DNA from: Streptomyces sp. NBC_00620
GTDB lineage: Bacteria > Actinomycetota > Actinomycetes > Streptomycetales > Streptomycetaceae
NCBI RefSeq assembly: GCF_026341825.1
Contig: NZ_JAPENY010000003.1
Location: 1,922,001 to 1,986,000 of the forward strand
Direction of reading: 5' to 3'
Length of the DNA stretch: 64,000 nt
Of this stretch, positions 7,965-16,596 are shown piece after piece (the first letter of the stretch is position 1; each line of letters starts with the position of its first letter). Both the position numbers and the translations under genes were made by a program. The notes below the pieces were generated by a model, which worked only from the letters and a program-made list of their open reading frames with translations, was not told the origin of the DNA and made no database searches.

Positions 7965-8304
7965 CGAGCACCTCCTGAAGGATGCTGGTGTCGGACGGCT
8001 GGGCGGACGGAATCGGCGCGCGGGTGACGATGTGCCCGCTGTCCATCAGGTCGGCGATCAGCACCTTCGTGACGCTGACCGGCAGCGCCAGATGCCCGGC
8101 CACCTCGACGACCGACAGCGCTCCGGGCCGGCACAGCTCCATCAGCCGGCGCTTCTCCGGGCTCAGGCCGGTCAGCGGCAGATCCTCGGCGGCGATCAGC
8201 AGGGTGACGAGGTCCAGGGTGTTGCGGGACGGCTGGGAGCGGCCCTCCGTGACGACGTAGGACCGCACCAGCCGCTCGCCCAGGCGGCGGCGCCCGGGCG
8301 TCAT
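7942..8304 (-). CDS. cvnC: Conservon DUF742 protein CvnC
   Basis: 120 residues from ATG 8304, which overlaps the cvnB stop by four bases (ATGA). DUF742 features are clear: N-terminal RLGERLVRSYVVTEGRSQPS, a winged-helix-like core (LCRPGALSVVEVAGHLALPVSVTKVLIADLM) and the closing SDTSILQEVLDGLRARL. Probably a small adaptor with a DNA-binding-like fold linking CvnB and CvnD. Its last 23 bp overlap the cvnD start. Confidence 0.92.
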   Translation of the reverse strand: MTPGRRRLGERLVRSYVVTEGRSQPSRNTLDLVTLLIAAEDLPLTGLSPEKRRLMELCRPGALSVVEVAGHLALPVSVTKVLIADLMDSGHIVTRAPIPSAQPSDTSILQEVLDGLRARL

Positions 8305-8714
8305 GCCGGGCTGCCGGTGTCCTGCCGGGCCGGGCTGGTCAGCTCCTTGCCGAGCCGGTCGACCAGTTTGTGCATGCGGTAGGTGACCGCCTCCATGTCC
8401 ACGTTCTCGGTGGTCGACACCGCGAGGTGGGTACCCTCACCGGCGGCGACGAGGAAGACGTACCCGTGCGCGAACTCGATCAGCGTCTGCCGCCAGGGGG
8501 TGTCCGGGCTGCCGCAGAACTCGGCGGTGCTGCGGCTGATCGACTGCACTCCGGACAGGCCCGCGGCCATCCGCTCGGCGTCGTCCCGGTCGATGTCCGC
8601 GGAGTGGGCCCGGAGCATGCCGTCGGCGGAGAGCAGGATCGCGTGCCGCGCCTCCGGCACCTTCAGGACCTCGTCGAGCATCCACCCCAGCTCGTTGGTC
8701 ATGGGCGCGATCAT
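8301..8714 (-). CDS. cvnB: Conservon roadblock/LC7 protein CvnB
   Basis: 137 residues. ATG 8714 overlaps the cvnA stop (ATGA) and has GAAGGGA upstream; ATG 8702 is an alternative. A roadblock/LC7 domain spans most of the length: LDEVLKVPEARHAILLSADGML, GLSGVQSIS and GYVFLVAAGEGTHLAV. This class acts as an MglB-like partner or GAP for small GTPases, here presumably CvnD. Confidence 0.92.
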   Translation of the reverse strand: MIAPMTNELGWMLDEVLKVPEARHAILLSADGMLRAHSADIDRDDAERMAAGLSGVQSISRSTAEFCGSPDTPWRQTLIEFAHGYVFLVAAGEGTHLAVSTTENVDMEAVTYRMHKLVDRLGKELTSPARQDTGSPA

Positions 8715-10039
8715 CCCTGTGTGTTCCCTTCGGTCATGTGGGGGGTTTCATCGGCTGCGTCGGGGATGTCCTGCGCGGCCCGGCCGAAGCGGGTGCCGCG
8801 GGCGAACGCGCCCATGCGCCGGGCCTGCTCCTCGGCCGAGCGGTCTCCGGGCTCCTCGGCGGCTGCGGCGGTGGCCGTTTCGGAGACCGTCGCCGCCCTT
8901 GGTGCGCGGCGGCGCCGCTTCGGCAGGCCTCCGGCGGTGGTCGCTTCGGCGGACACGGGTTCGGCGGTGCGGGGCTCGCGCGCCGACTCGGTGGTTCGCG
9001 CCGGTTCGGCCGTGGGCTCCTGGACCGTGGCTGCGGCCGTGTCCACATGCGTGAGCAGCGCGGCCGGTACGAACACCACGGCGCGGACACCCCCGTAGGG
9101 CGAGCGCGTGTCCACGGAGACGCTGAACCCGTACCGCGCGGCGAGCACTCCGATGACGGCGAAGCCGAACTGGGGCGGGTCGTCGAGCCGGGTCACGTCC
9201 ACCGCGTGGCGTCCGGAGAGCAGTTCGGCGGCGTCCTCGGTCGCCTGGCCGTCCATGCCGACCCCGGCGTCGTCGATGACCACACAGGCGCCGTTGTGCA
9301 CGGACTGGACGTTGACCTCGACGGTCGTGTTGGGCTGCGAGTGGCGGGCCGCGTTGTCCAGGAGTTCGGCGATGGCGAGGACCACCGGCTCCACCGCCCG
9401 GCTCTCGACGGCGATGTCGACCTGCCCGATGATCCGGATCCGCCGGTAGTCACGGATGCGGGAGGTCGCGCCCCGCACGACCTCGATCAGCGCGGAGGTG
9501 GCCCGCTGCCGTCCGGGCCACGAGCCGCACAGCACGGCGATGGCCTGTGCCCGGCGGCCGAACTGGGCGTTGGTGTGGTCGATTTCGAGGAGGTCGCGCA
9601 GCACGTCGGGGTGGTCGTGGCGGTCCTGCATCTCCGAGATGGACACCTGCTGCTCGTTGGCCAGGGCCTGGATCGAGCGCATCGACGCCTTCAGGGCGGC
9701 CTTCGCGGACTGGTCGGCACGGGACTGCGCGTGCTCCACGGCACCGGAGAAGCGTTCGAGGACGCTGTCGAGGCACTTGGCGAAGTCGGTGTCGGCCAGC
9801 CGGACGTCGAGCAGACCGGTCGCGGGGCCCGATTGCTGCGGGGAGTCGGCGAGGGCCGGCAGGCGGACCGCGACCACATGGCGCAGCTCCTCGTCCCGGG
9901 CCCGCAGTTCGTCCGCCAGCTCGGCGGTCCGCCCGCGCTGCCGCGCGGTGATCCCGCGCTGGCGCACCAGCAGCACGGTGACGGCGAGCAGCGAGACGGC
10001 CAGGCACCAGAACGCCACCTCCGGTATCGGTTCGGTCAT
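8711..10039 (-). CDS. cvnA: Conservon sensor ATPase CvnA (histidine-kinase-like)
   Basis: 442 residues from ATG 10039 with AGAGGA upstream; the longer upstream frame only reads through repeats. One N-terminal membrane helix (residues 5-25) is followed by a coiled-coil/dimerisation region. A degenerate H-box-like segment (LLEIDHTNAQFGRRA, around 178) precedes the HATPase domain with N-box IAELLDNAARHS and G1-box DDAGVGM. The C-terminal 120 residues are Ala/Thr/Pro-rich and probably disordered. It heads the operon cvnA-cvnB-cvnC-cvnD-CYP157. The promoter must lie in 10040-10326, which holds a 32-bp tandem repeat array. Confidence 0.9.
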   Translation of the reverse strand: MTEPIPEVAFWCLAVSLLAVTVLLVRQRGITARQRGRTAELADELRARDEELRHVVAVRLPALADSPQQSGPATGLLDVRLADTDFAKCLDSVLERFSGAVEHAQSRADQSAKAALKASMRSIQALANEQQVSISEMQDRHDHPDVLRDLLEIDHTNAQFGRRAQAIAVLCGSWPGRQRATSALIEVVRGATSRIRDYRRIRIIGQVDIAVESRAVEPVVLAIAELLDNAARHSQPNTTVEVNVQSVHNGACVVIDDAGVGMDGQATEDAAELLSGRHAVDVTRLDDPPQFGFAVIGVLAARYGFSVSVDTRSPYGGVRAVVFVPAALLTHVDTAAATVQEPTAEPARTTESAREPRTAEPVSAEATTAGGLPKRRRRAPRAATVSETATAAAAEEPGDRSAEEQARRMGAFARGTRFGRAAQDIPDAADETPHMTEGNTQG

Positions 10040-10060
10040 GGGGTTCAAGTCCTCTGAAGG

Positions 10061-10188
10061 CGTACGTGAGTCGACGGGGGCGCGAGTAACGGCGTACGTG
10101 AGTCGGTGAGGGCGCGAGCGGGGACGTGCGTCAGTCGATGAGGGCGTGAGCAGGGGCGTGCGTGAGTCGATTGGGGCGCAAGTGACGC
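10061..10188. repeat. Four tandem copies of a 32-bp repeat upstream of cvnA
   Basis: Units start at 10061, 10093, 10125 and 10157. Each begins cgt(a/g)cgt(g/c)agtcg and continues with a G-rich half, gggcg(c/t)gag. They fill the space between the leftward conservon and the rightward AraC regulator. A 32-bp period equals about three helical turns, so every copy faces the same side of the DNA. Confidence 0.85.
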
Positions 10189-10326
10189 GGCGCACGACGC
10201 TAGCCGCGCGGCGGCTTCGGCGCTTGCGCCCGCGCGCAAGGAAGTTGCTGTCATGCGCACTGACCGTGTGGACTAGGCTGACCGCGAGTAACTACGGCCG
10301 TTGGTACGGGAGTTGCACGGGAGTTG

Positions 10327-11304
10327 ATGGTGTCGTCGCTGTCCGCGGAAAGCTACTTGGTGGAGACGCGGACGACCGGGGAGGTGGATCCGCGCGAGCG
10401 GACCGACTTCTGGAGCGAGCACATCGGGTCCTACGAGCCCCAAATGGGCTACCGGTACCCGCGCACCGACAACTTCCGCGGTGAGACGGTCCGCCAGCGC
10501 ACCGAGGCCTACCAGCTCGTCAGGGTCCGGTCGGACGAGGTCGCGTACAGCAGGTCCGCGCGGCAGGTCCGGGAGGACCCGGACGAGGACTACCGGTTGC
10601 TGCTTCCGCTCACCGGCGAGATCGTCGTACGGCAGAACGAGCGGGAGGCACGGCTGACCCCGGGAACGGGCACGCTCGTCTCCTTCGGGGCGCCCTTCGA
10701 GTGCCACCAGGACGCGTCCGCGCAGGCGTTCGTCCTCACCATCCCGGCCCACGAGGTGGACGGGCCACTGAACCGCAGGTCGCCGCTGGCCACCAGCCTC
10801 GATCTGAGCAGAGGCCTCGGACGCGTGGTGAACTCCATGGTGAGCGACCTGCACGCGGAGCGCGACCACCTCACCGATCCCCAGTTCAACGCCGTCTCCG
10901 ACCGCGTCGTCGAGCTGTTGTGCATGCTCGCCTCCGCCGACGACCGCCCGGACTCGGCCAGGCATCTCACCGACGTGGAGACAATGGTCCGCCGCTATGT
11001 GCGCGAGCACGCCGCCGACCCCGCCCTCACCGGTACGTCCATGGCGCACACCCTCGGCTGGTCGCTGCGCCAGATCCAGCTGGCCCTGCAGCGCGTGGGC
11101 ACCACCCCCCGCGAACTGATCCGCGAGGAACGCCTGCGCCTGGTCCGCGAGCGCCTGCGGTGCGGTGACTGCGAACATCTGACGATCACCGACCTCGCGT
11201 ACGCGTCGGGCTTCTCCTCAGCCAGTGCGCTGAGCACGGCGTTCCGGCAGCGCTACGGGGTGAGCCCGCGGGAGATGCGGCACGGCGGGCGGCGTCGGCT
11301 GTAG
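10327..11304 (+). CDS. AraC-family transcriptional regulator
   Basis: 325 residues from ATG 10327 (TTG 10324 and GTG 10330 are also close to the GGGAG site). The N-terminal 200 residues resemble the AraC_binding_2 (cupin-like) domain: ERTDFWSEHIGS, DYRLLLPLTGEIVVRQN. The C-terminal 110 residues form a double helix-turn-helix (TSMAHTLGWSLRQIQLALQRVG and ITDLAYASGFSSASALSTAFRQRYGVSPREMR). Divergent from the conservon operon across the 32-bp repeats, so it may control that operon, itself, or both; this is positional inference. Ligand unknown. Confidence 0.9.
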   Translation: MVSSLSAESYLVETRTTGEVDPRERTDFWSEHIGSYEPQMGYRYPRTDNFRGETVRQRTEAYQLVRVRSDEVAYSRSARQVREDPDEDYRLLLPLTGEIVVRQNEREARLTPGTGTLVSFGAPFECHQDASAQAFVLTIPAHEVDGPLNRRSPLATSLDLSRGLGRVVNSMVSDLHAERDHLTDPQFNAVSDRVVELLCMLASADDRPDSARHLTDVETMVRRYVREHAADPALTGTSMAHTLGWSLRQIQLALQRVGTTPRELIREERLRLVRERLRCGDCEHLTITDLAYASGFSSASALSTAFRQRYGVSPREMRHGGRRRL

Positions 11305-11374
11305 GCCGTCGGTGCCGGAGGAGATCACCGCCGGTGACCGACTTCCGCACGGCCCTCCCCGCCCTGGCGCTCCC

Positions 11375-12976
11375 CTACCGGACGTCGGAACGCCGGGCGC
11401 CCTCCGGGGCCTGACCGGTCTTTGCCGAACGCCGCAACTTCCGTATCGCGAGAGCGAGTTGCAGACGCAGTCGCCCCTGCGGGGAGTGCACGTCCCAGCC
11501 GAGGACATGCTCGGTCTGTACGAGGCGTTCCTGGAGCGTCGAGTGATGAACCGTCAGTTCGGCGGCGGCCGCGCGCAGACTCGGCGAGGCGGACACCGCG
11601 TGGAGTGTCGCGGCCGCCCAGGGAGCCTCGGCGACGGCCCGTTCCACGGCGAGTTCGTCGGGCACCGGCGGGGTGTCCGGGCCCACCGCGTCCGCGAGCA
11701 GCACCAGACCGCCGAGCTCGTCGGCGTACACCGTTCGAGGCCCCGGATCGTGCGCCGTGCCCTCGGCGGTCAGCCGGAGCGCGGTCCTGGCGGCGGCCCA
11801 CGACCCCGGAAGCCCGTCCGGTTCCACGGCCGGTCCGACCCCGGCCCGCCGCGCCTCGTTCCCCGGCCGTCCGGCGGTCACAATCTCCGCACCGCCCTCG
11901 TACAGCGCCAGCGCCCGCACCAACTGTCCCTGCCTCAACCCCAGTTGGGCTGCGGCACGCATCCGGGTGGCACGCGGCGCGGACGCGTCGAGGACCACCT
12001 CTACGAGCGCGGGATCGGGAGCCGACACGGCAGCGGGCGCCCAGCCACGCGTCCGCTCCAGAACAGCCCGTACGGCACCGGCGGCCCGCTCCAGGATCAT
12101 CGCGCGCACCCCGTCGGGCGGGCCGGGGGTCTCCAGCCAGAGAGCGGCCGGGGTCTGCGGGGCCGACGGACGGGCGAGGTCGGGGGTGTCGAGCTGCGCC
12201 TGTGGGTGGGTGGCATGGGGAGTGTCGAGCGACGCCTGCGGCGGGGCGGTATCGGGGGTGCCCGGTGACGCCGGGGCGGCGTCCGGGTTCCCCCGCGACA
12301 CCGGGGCCGGGGCTGCGTCGAGAGAGCCCGGCGACCCCGATGGCGAGACGGCATCGAGGGAGCCCAGCCGCGCCCACGGCCGAACGGAATCCGGGACGCC
12401 CGATGACGACGAGGCCGAGGCGACGTCCGGGTTCCCCTGCGACACCGGACTCGGGACGGCATCCGGGTTCCCCTGCGACACCGGACTCGGGACGGCATCC
12501 GGGTTCCCCTGCGACACCGGACTCGGGACGGCATCCGGGTTCCCCTGCGACACCGAGGCCGGGCCCGCATCCGGGTTCCCCGGCGACTTCGAGACCAGGC
12601 CGGCGTCAAGGGTGCCCAGCCGCCCCGCGGCCGAGGCGGCGTCGAGGGAGCCCGGGGACGCCGCGGCCGGGATGCCCAGCCGCGCCCCCGACCCCGCCAC
12701 TCCGGAGGTGTCGAGCGACACCCACGGCCACGTCGGATCCGCCGGCCCCCCGGAGTCCTCCCGTCGTCCGTCCGGTTCGACGCGGATTCGGATGCCGCGG
12801 CGGTCGTCGATGAGGCGGGCGGGGCAGCCGGAGAGGACGGCGGCGCCGCGTACCAGGGCCTCGAGGCCTACCCGGCCCTCCATCAGACGGTCGAAGTAGG
12901 CGATGACCTGTAGCGCGGCGCCCGCGTCCGGGTCGAGCTCCGCGAGGCGTCCTGCCAGCTCTCTCACAGACACCAT
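11375..12976 (-). CDS. PucR/CdaR-type helix-turn-helix regulator with an expanded repetitive linker
   Basis: 533 residues from ATG 12976; GTG at 12967 is an alternative. N-terminal region MVSVRELAGRLAELDPDAG...ALQVIAYFDRL plus LVRGAAVLSGCPARLID matches Streptomyces PucR-type regulators. The C-terminus has the PucR HTH: SPSLRAAAAELTVHHSTLQERL followed by LGWDVHSPQGRLRLQLALAIRKL. Between them, about residues 75-270 are a low-complexity insert of Ser/Pro/Asn/Asp-Gly motifs, including a run of near-identical 12-residue units (SQGNPDAVPSPV). Such a linker is unusual for this family. Probably a soluble transcription factor; target unknown. Convergent with the AraC gene. Confidence 0.82.
   Translation of the reverse strand: MVSVRELAGRLAELDPDAGAALQVIAYFDRLMEGRVGLEALVRGAAVLSGCPARLIDDRRGIRIRVEPDGRREDSGGPADPTWPWVSLDTSGVAGSGARLGIPAAASPGSLDAASAAGRLGTLDAGLVSKSPGNPDAGPASVSQGNPDAVPSPVSQGNPDAVPSPVSQGNPDAVPSPVSQGNPDVASASSSSGVPDSVRPWARLGSLDAVSPSGSPGSLDAAPAPVSRGNPDAAPASPGTPDTAPPQASLDTPHATHPQAQLDTPDLARPSAPQTPAALWLETPGPPDGVRAMILERAAGAVRAVLERTRGWAPAAVSAPDPALVEVVLDASAPRATRMRAAAQLGLRQGQLVRALALYEGGAEIVTAGRPGNEARRAGVGPAVEPDGLPGSWAAARTALRLTAEGTAHDPGPRTVYADELGGLVLLADAVGPDTPPVPDELAVERAVAEAPWAAATLHAVSASPSLRAAAAELTVHHSTLQERLVQTEHVLGWDVHSPQGRLRLQLALAIRKLRRSAKTGQAPEGARRSDVR
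12427..12606 (-). repeat. 36-bp in-frame tandem repeats within the PucR-type regulator gene
   Basis: Units begin at 12427, 12463, 12499 and 12535; the middle copies are virtually identical, with a diverged fifth near 12571. Each encodes a 12-residue SQGNPDAVPSPV-like unit. Older degenerate copies occur around 12277-12330. The near-identity at DNA level suggests recent slippage expansion. Confidence 0.9.
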
Positions 12977-13028
12977 CCTGCGACCGTGGGCCCGCCCTGC
13001 CAACCGTCGGGGGCCGCGAACCGGCCGG

Positions 13029-14042
13029 TCAGGCGCCGAGGAGCCGGCGCAGCCAGCGGAGCCTGGTCGCCCGGCTCTCCTGGGACAGCGGCACCTGTGG
13101 AGCCAGCCCCTCGAAGCCGTGGAAGCCGCCGGGCCACACATGGAGCTCGGCGCGACCGCCGGCCTGCCACAGGCGGGTGGCGTACGCGACGTCCTCGTCG
13201 CGGAAGGTCTCCGCCGAGCCCACGTCGATGAAGGCCGGGGGCAGCCCGGACAGGTCGGTGGCGCGGGCCGGGGCCGCGTACGGCGAGACATCGGGTCTGC
13301 CGCTCGCCTCCCCGAGCAGCGCGCGCCAGCCCATCTCGTTGGCGGTGCGGTCCCAGACGCCGAGCCCTGCCATCTGGTGGCCGGACAGCGAGTCGTTGCG
13401 GTCGTCAAGCATCGGGCACATCAGCATCTGGCCGATCAGCTCCGGCCCGCCGCGGTCCCGGGCCAGCAGGGCGAGGGCAGCGGTGAGCCCGCCGCCGGCG
13501 CTGCCTCCGGCGACGATGATGCGGTCCGCGTCGATCCCGAGTTCGCCCGCGTTCCTCGCCGTCCACACCAGGCCCGCGTAGCAGTCCTCGACGGGCGCCG
13601 GATGCGGGTTCTCCGGCGCGAGCCGGTACTCCACCGACACCACCACGAGCCCCAGCTCCTCGGCCCAGTCGAGCGCCTCGGGCACCCCCATCCGGTTGTC
13701 GCCGACGACCATCCCGCCACCGTGGATGTAGTACACGGCCGGCAACGGTGTGTTCACGCCGCTCGGCCGGCAGATGAGCAGCGAGACGTCCGGCGCCCCC
13801 TCGGGCCCCGGTGCCGACCACCCCTCGACCTGGAAGGCGCCGCCGCGCCGCAGGTCCTCGTCCGAGGGCCGCAAGGGGGTCGTGGCCTCCCGCAGCAGAG
13901 GAATCTGCTCCAGCGTGAAGGTGGTCGGAATCTGCTCCCTGACCAGTTCCAGGACGGCGGCCAGCTCCGGGTCGAAGGGCGGCGGCGGAGGGACAGGACC
14001 GGTGTGTGCCGGTGAAGTGGCGGTCGTCGGCTCGGCAGTCAT
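13029..14042 (-). CDS. Alpha/beta hydrolase, HSL (family IV) esterase/lipase
   Basis: 337 residues from ATG 14042 with GAGGAG upstream. Hormone-sensitive-lipase features are all visible: oxyanion motif HGGGMVVGD near residue 107, nucleophile elbow GGSAGGG near 180, acid in DVGSAETFRDE and His in GGFHGFEG. No signal peptide; the first 30 residues are Pro/Thr-rich. Likely a cytoplasmic carboxylesterase acting on short-chain acyl esters. Faces away from the DUF574 methyltransferase and follows the PucR regulator on the same strand with a 52-bp gap. Confidence 0.9.
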   Translation of the reverse strand: MTAEPTTATSPAHTGPVPPPPPFDPELAAVLELVREQIPTTFTLEQIPLLREATTPLRPSDEDLRRGGAFQVEGWSAPGPEGAPDVSLLICRPSGVNTPLPAVYYIHGGGMVVGDNRMGVPEALDWAEELGLVVVSVEYRLAPENPHPAPVEDCYAGLVWTARNAGELGIDADRIIVAGGSAGGGLTAALALLARDRGGPELIGQMLMCPMLDDRNDSLSGHQMAGLGVWDRTANEMGWRALLGEASGRPDVSPYAAPARATDLSGLPPAFIDVGSAETFRDEDVAYATRLWQAGGRAELHVWPGGFHGFEGLAPQVPLSQESRATRLRWLRRLLGA

Positions 14043-14294
14043 GACGGCTCCTCGCGCTCCGGTCACTGCGGTGTGACCAGTGCGTTCATGGTGCCCCGAG
14101 GACGAACCACCCGGGTACGCGCCGTTCGGCTGGAATCCCCCGCCATGCGGCGGGGCGCCATCCCGTGGTTTCCCCCGCCCACGAGATGACTAGTGTCCCG
14201 GGAGACAGCTGCGACGCCTGATGCGCGGGCGCCAACTCCGCGACACGGACGCTCAGTTGACGACGTAGGTCACCACTCGACGGAAGGAACGGCG
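14043..14294. other. Divergent intergenic region between the HSL esterase and the DUF574 methyltransferase
   Basis: Must contain promoters for both flanking genes. I see no RNA gene or repeat. A short GC-rich palindrome-like stretch (ccgccatgcggcgg) lies near 14139. Confidence 0.3.
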
Positions 14295-15119
14295 TTGTCC
14301 GACAACCCAGGACCGGCCGGCCGCATCGACACCGAGACCGCGCACTCCGCACGGATCTACGACTACATCATCGGAGGAAAGGACTACTACCCCGCCGACA
14401 AGGAGGCGGGCGACGCGATGGCACGGGAGTGGCCCGCCCTGCCGGTGCACATGCGGGCCAACCGCGACTTCATGAACCGCGCCGTGCGCCATCTCGCCCA
14501 GGAGGCGGGGATACGCCAGTTCCTCGACATCGGGACCGGCATCCCCACCTCGCCCAACCTCCACGAGATCGCCCAGTCGGTGGCCCCCGAGTCCCGGGTC
14601 GTCTACGTGGACAGCGACCCCCTCGTCCTCACCCTCTCCCAGGGCCTGCTGGCCGGCGCGCCCGAGGGCAGGACGTCGTACCTGGAAGCGGACATGCGCG
14701 ACCCGGCGAGCATCCTGAACGCCCCGGAGCTGCGCGAAACGCTCGACCTCGGCAAGCCGGTCGCCCTCACGGTCATCGCGATCGTCCACTTCGCGCTGGA
14801 CGAGGACGACGCGGTCGGCATCGTCCGCCGCCTCCTGGACCCGCTCCCCTCGGGCAGCTATCTGGCGATGTCCATCGCCACCGCCGAGTTCGCGCCCGAC
14901 GAGGTGGGGCGGGTCGCAAACGAGTACGCGGCCCGCGGCATGCCCATGCGGCTGCGTACGCACGCCGAGGCCGGGGAGTTCTTCGAGGGCCTCGAACTGG
15001 TCGAGCCCGGCATCGCGCAGGTCCACAAGTGGCATCCGGACGGTGCCGGCAGGGCCGCCGCCGAGCCGATACGGGACGAGGACATCGCCATGTACGGGGC
15101 GGTGGCCCGCAAACCGTAG
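14295..15119 (+). CDS. DUF574-family SAM-dependent methyltransferase
   Basis: 274 residues. TTG 14295 is preceded by GGAAGGAA 5-8 nt upstream and gives the expected N-terminus. The family signature RIYDYIIGGKDYYPADKEAGD is followed by RANRDFMNRAVRHLA. The Rossmann SAM site is FLDIGTGIPTSPNLHEIA, then VYVDSDPLVLTLSQ and YLEADMRDP. This family is greatly expanded in Streptomyces and often sits beside regulators; substrates are mostly unknown. Monocistronic by context, convergent with the next gene. Confidence 0.92.
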   Translation: MSDNPGPAGRIDTETAHSARIYDYIIGGKDYYPADKEAGDAMAREWPALPVHMRANRDFMNRAVRHLAQEAGIRQFLDIGTGIPTSPNLHEIAQSVAPESRVVYVDSDPLVLTLSQGLLAGAPEGRTSYLEADMRDPASILNAPELRETLDLGKPVALTVIAIVHFALDEDDAVGIVRRLLDPLPSGSYLAMSIATAEFAPDEVGRVANEYAARGMPMRLRTHAEAGEFFEGLELVEPGIAQVHKWHPDGAGRAAAEPIRDEDIAMYGAVARKP

Positions 15120-15134
15120 GAGCCGACCGCCGCT

Positions 15135-16442
15135 TCAGACGGGCCGCGGAGTCAGCCGGTGCAGCCCCCTGCGGTCGTAGTAGCGGGTCATCGCGAAGCC
15201 GAAGAGCAGCGCGAGGGCGGTGCCGATCGCGATCCACAGCCAGGCGCGGGTGAGGCCGGCATCCGCGCGCGCGTCGAAGAAGAGGATGGCGCGGACGCCG
15301 TCGCTGAGCTGGCGCATGGGCTCGAAGAGGGACAGGAATCGGTAGAAGCCGGGGACGGCCTGCAGCGGGATGGTCGCTCCGGAGGACGGCAGGCCCAGGA
15401 CGATGAACACGAACATGGACACGAGCTGGCCGATCCCGCCGAACGCGGCGTTGATGGCCTGCACACCGAGTCCGACCGCGAGACTCGCGCAGTAGGAGTA
15501 GATCCACAGCAGCGGCAGGTGGGACGCGTCCATGCCGAGGATCGCGACGGTGGCGACCATGATCAAGGTGGTGCTGAGGACGGTGATCCCGGCGGTCATG
15601 CCCATCTTCAGCAGCAGCGACTGGGTCCGGCTGATGGGCACGGTCGGGCGGCGGGTGTGCCAGGGGCCGATCTCGGTGTCCGCGTAGCCGAGGGCGCTGT
15701 CGACTCCGGTGCCGATGATGTTGGCGCCCATGAAGCCGGCCAGCACGAGCAGCAGGGTGTAGTAGAACGCGGTCAGGCCGAGGCCGCTGTGCTCGCCGAT
15801 GGGGTGGCCCACCTTGGTGGTGACCGTGACCGGGTCGGCGAGCAGCAGACGCCCGGTGGAGCCGGCCTGTGCGGTGGCGGGGGCCGCCGTCAGCTCCCTG
15901 CCGATGGCCAAGGAGGCCTGCTGGGCGGCCTGTTGGGTGATCCTGCTCGCCAGCGAGGAACCGAAGCTGCCCATACCGGGGTTGGTCAGTACGGTGATCC
16001 CCGGCCGCGCCTTGGCGTTCGCGGTGGTGAGCGCGGCGACGGAGGCGGTGAAGTCCGCGGGGACGACCAGGGCGCCGTAGATCTTCCCGGAGGCCAGCTG
16101 GTCCTGCGCCTGGGCGGTGGTGAGCGTGCGCCAGTCGACCGTGTCGGAATTGCCGGAGGTGATGGACCGGGTGATCTGCGTCCCCAGGTTCTCCTGCTGC
16201 CCGGGCAGCGGCTCGCCCCGGTCCGCGTTGGCGATGCCGATGGGCAGGTCGTGCAGCGCGCCGTTCGGGTTGACGATTCCGCCCATGTAGAGCAGGGACA
16301 GCAGCAGTGCGAGCAGCCCCGTCAGAACGGTGGGCATCAGCCACAGCTTGGGGCGGCGCAGCAGCCCGGCGGCGCGCGCCTGCGGGGAAGCCGGTGCGGG
16401 AGCCGGTGCCGGAGCCTCGTGGTGATCGCTGTCGTCGGCCAT
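15135..16442 (-). CDS. YhgE/Pip-like (DUF3533) ABC-2-type membrane protein
   Basis: 435 residues from ATG 16442 with GGGAGA upstream. One N-terminal helix (LWLMPTVLTGLLALLLSLLY) follows a Pro/Ala/His-rich cytoplasmic leader. A large external domain follows (IGIANADRG ... DWRTLTTAQAQDQLASGKIYGALVVPADFT), typical of the Pip/YhgE family. Five C-terminal helices include LGLTAFYYTLLLVLAGFMGANI and LVSMFVFIVLGLPSSG. No ATPase gene adjoins it. The family is linked to export or cell-envelope function and phage receptor activity in Gram-positives; the role here is not known. Confidence 0.82.
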   Translation of the reverse strand: MADDSDHHEAPAPAPAPASPQARAAGLLRRPKLWLMPTVLTGLLALLLSLLYMGGIVNPNGALHDLPIGIANADRGEPLPGQQENLGTQITRSITSGNSDTVDWRTLTTAQAQDQLASGKIYGALVVPADFTASVAALTTANAKARPGITVLTNPGMGSFGSSLASRITQQAAQQASLAIGRELTAAPATAQAGSTGRLLLADPVTVTTKVGHPIGEHSGLGLTAFYYTLLLVLAGFMGANIIGTGVDSALGYADTEIGPWHTRRPTVPISRTQSLLLKMGMTAGITVLSTTLIMVATVAILGMDASHLPLLWIYSYCASLAVGLGVQAINAAFGGIGQLVSMFVFIVLGLPSSGATIPLQAVPGFYRFLSLFEPMRQLSDGVRAILFFDARADAGLTRAWLWIAIGTALALLFGFAMTRYYDRRGLHRLTPRPV

Positions 16443-16596
16443 GGTTCTCCCTGGGTTCTGGGGCGGCACGAGTGCGTCACGTCAGGATGTGGGCTGCGAC
16501 GGGAAGGCCCGATCAGCGACTCGCCGGACCTCTGACGACACGCTCCGGGACCACGCCCTGCGCGTCACCGCGCCGCAGATACCGGGACCTGGGTTG

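Noticed and set aside
10061..10188. Possible CRISPR array (32-bp units)
   Set aside because: The units are contiguous tandem repeats with no unique spacers, and no cas genes are present.
11375..13408. Upstream start of the PucR-type regulator (677 codons)
   Set aside because: The extra N-terminus overlaps the esterase gene's coding region and is Arg/Pro/Ser-rich; the family N-terminus begins at MVSVRELAGRL.
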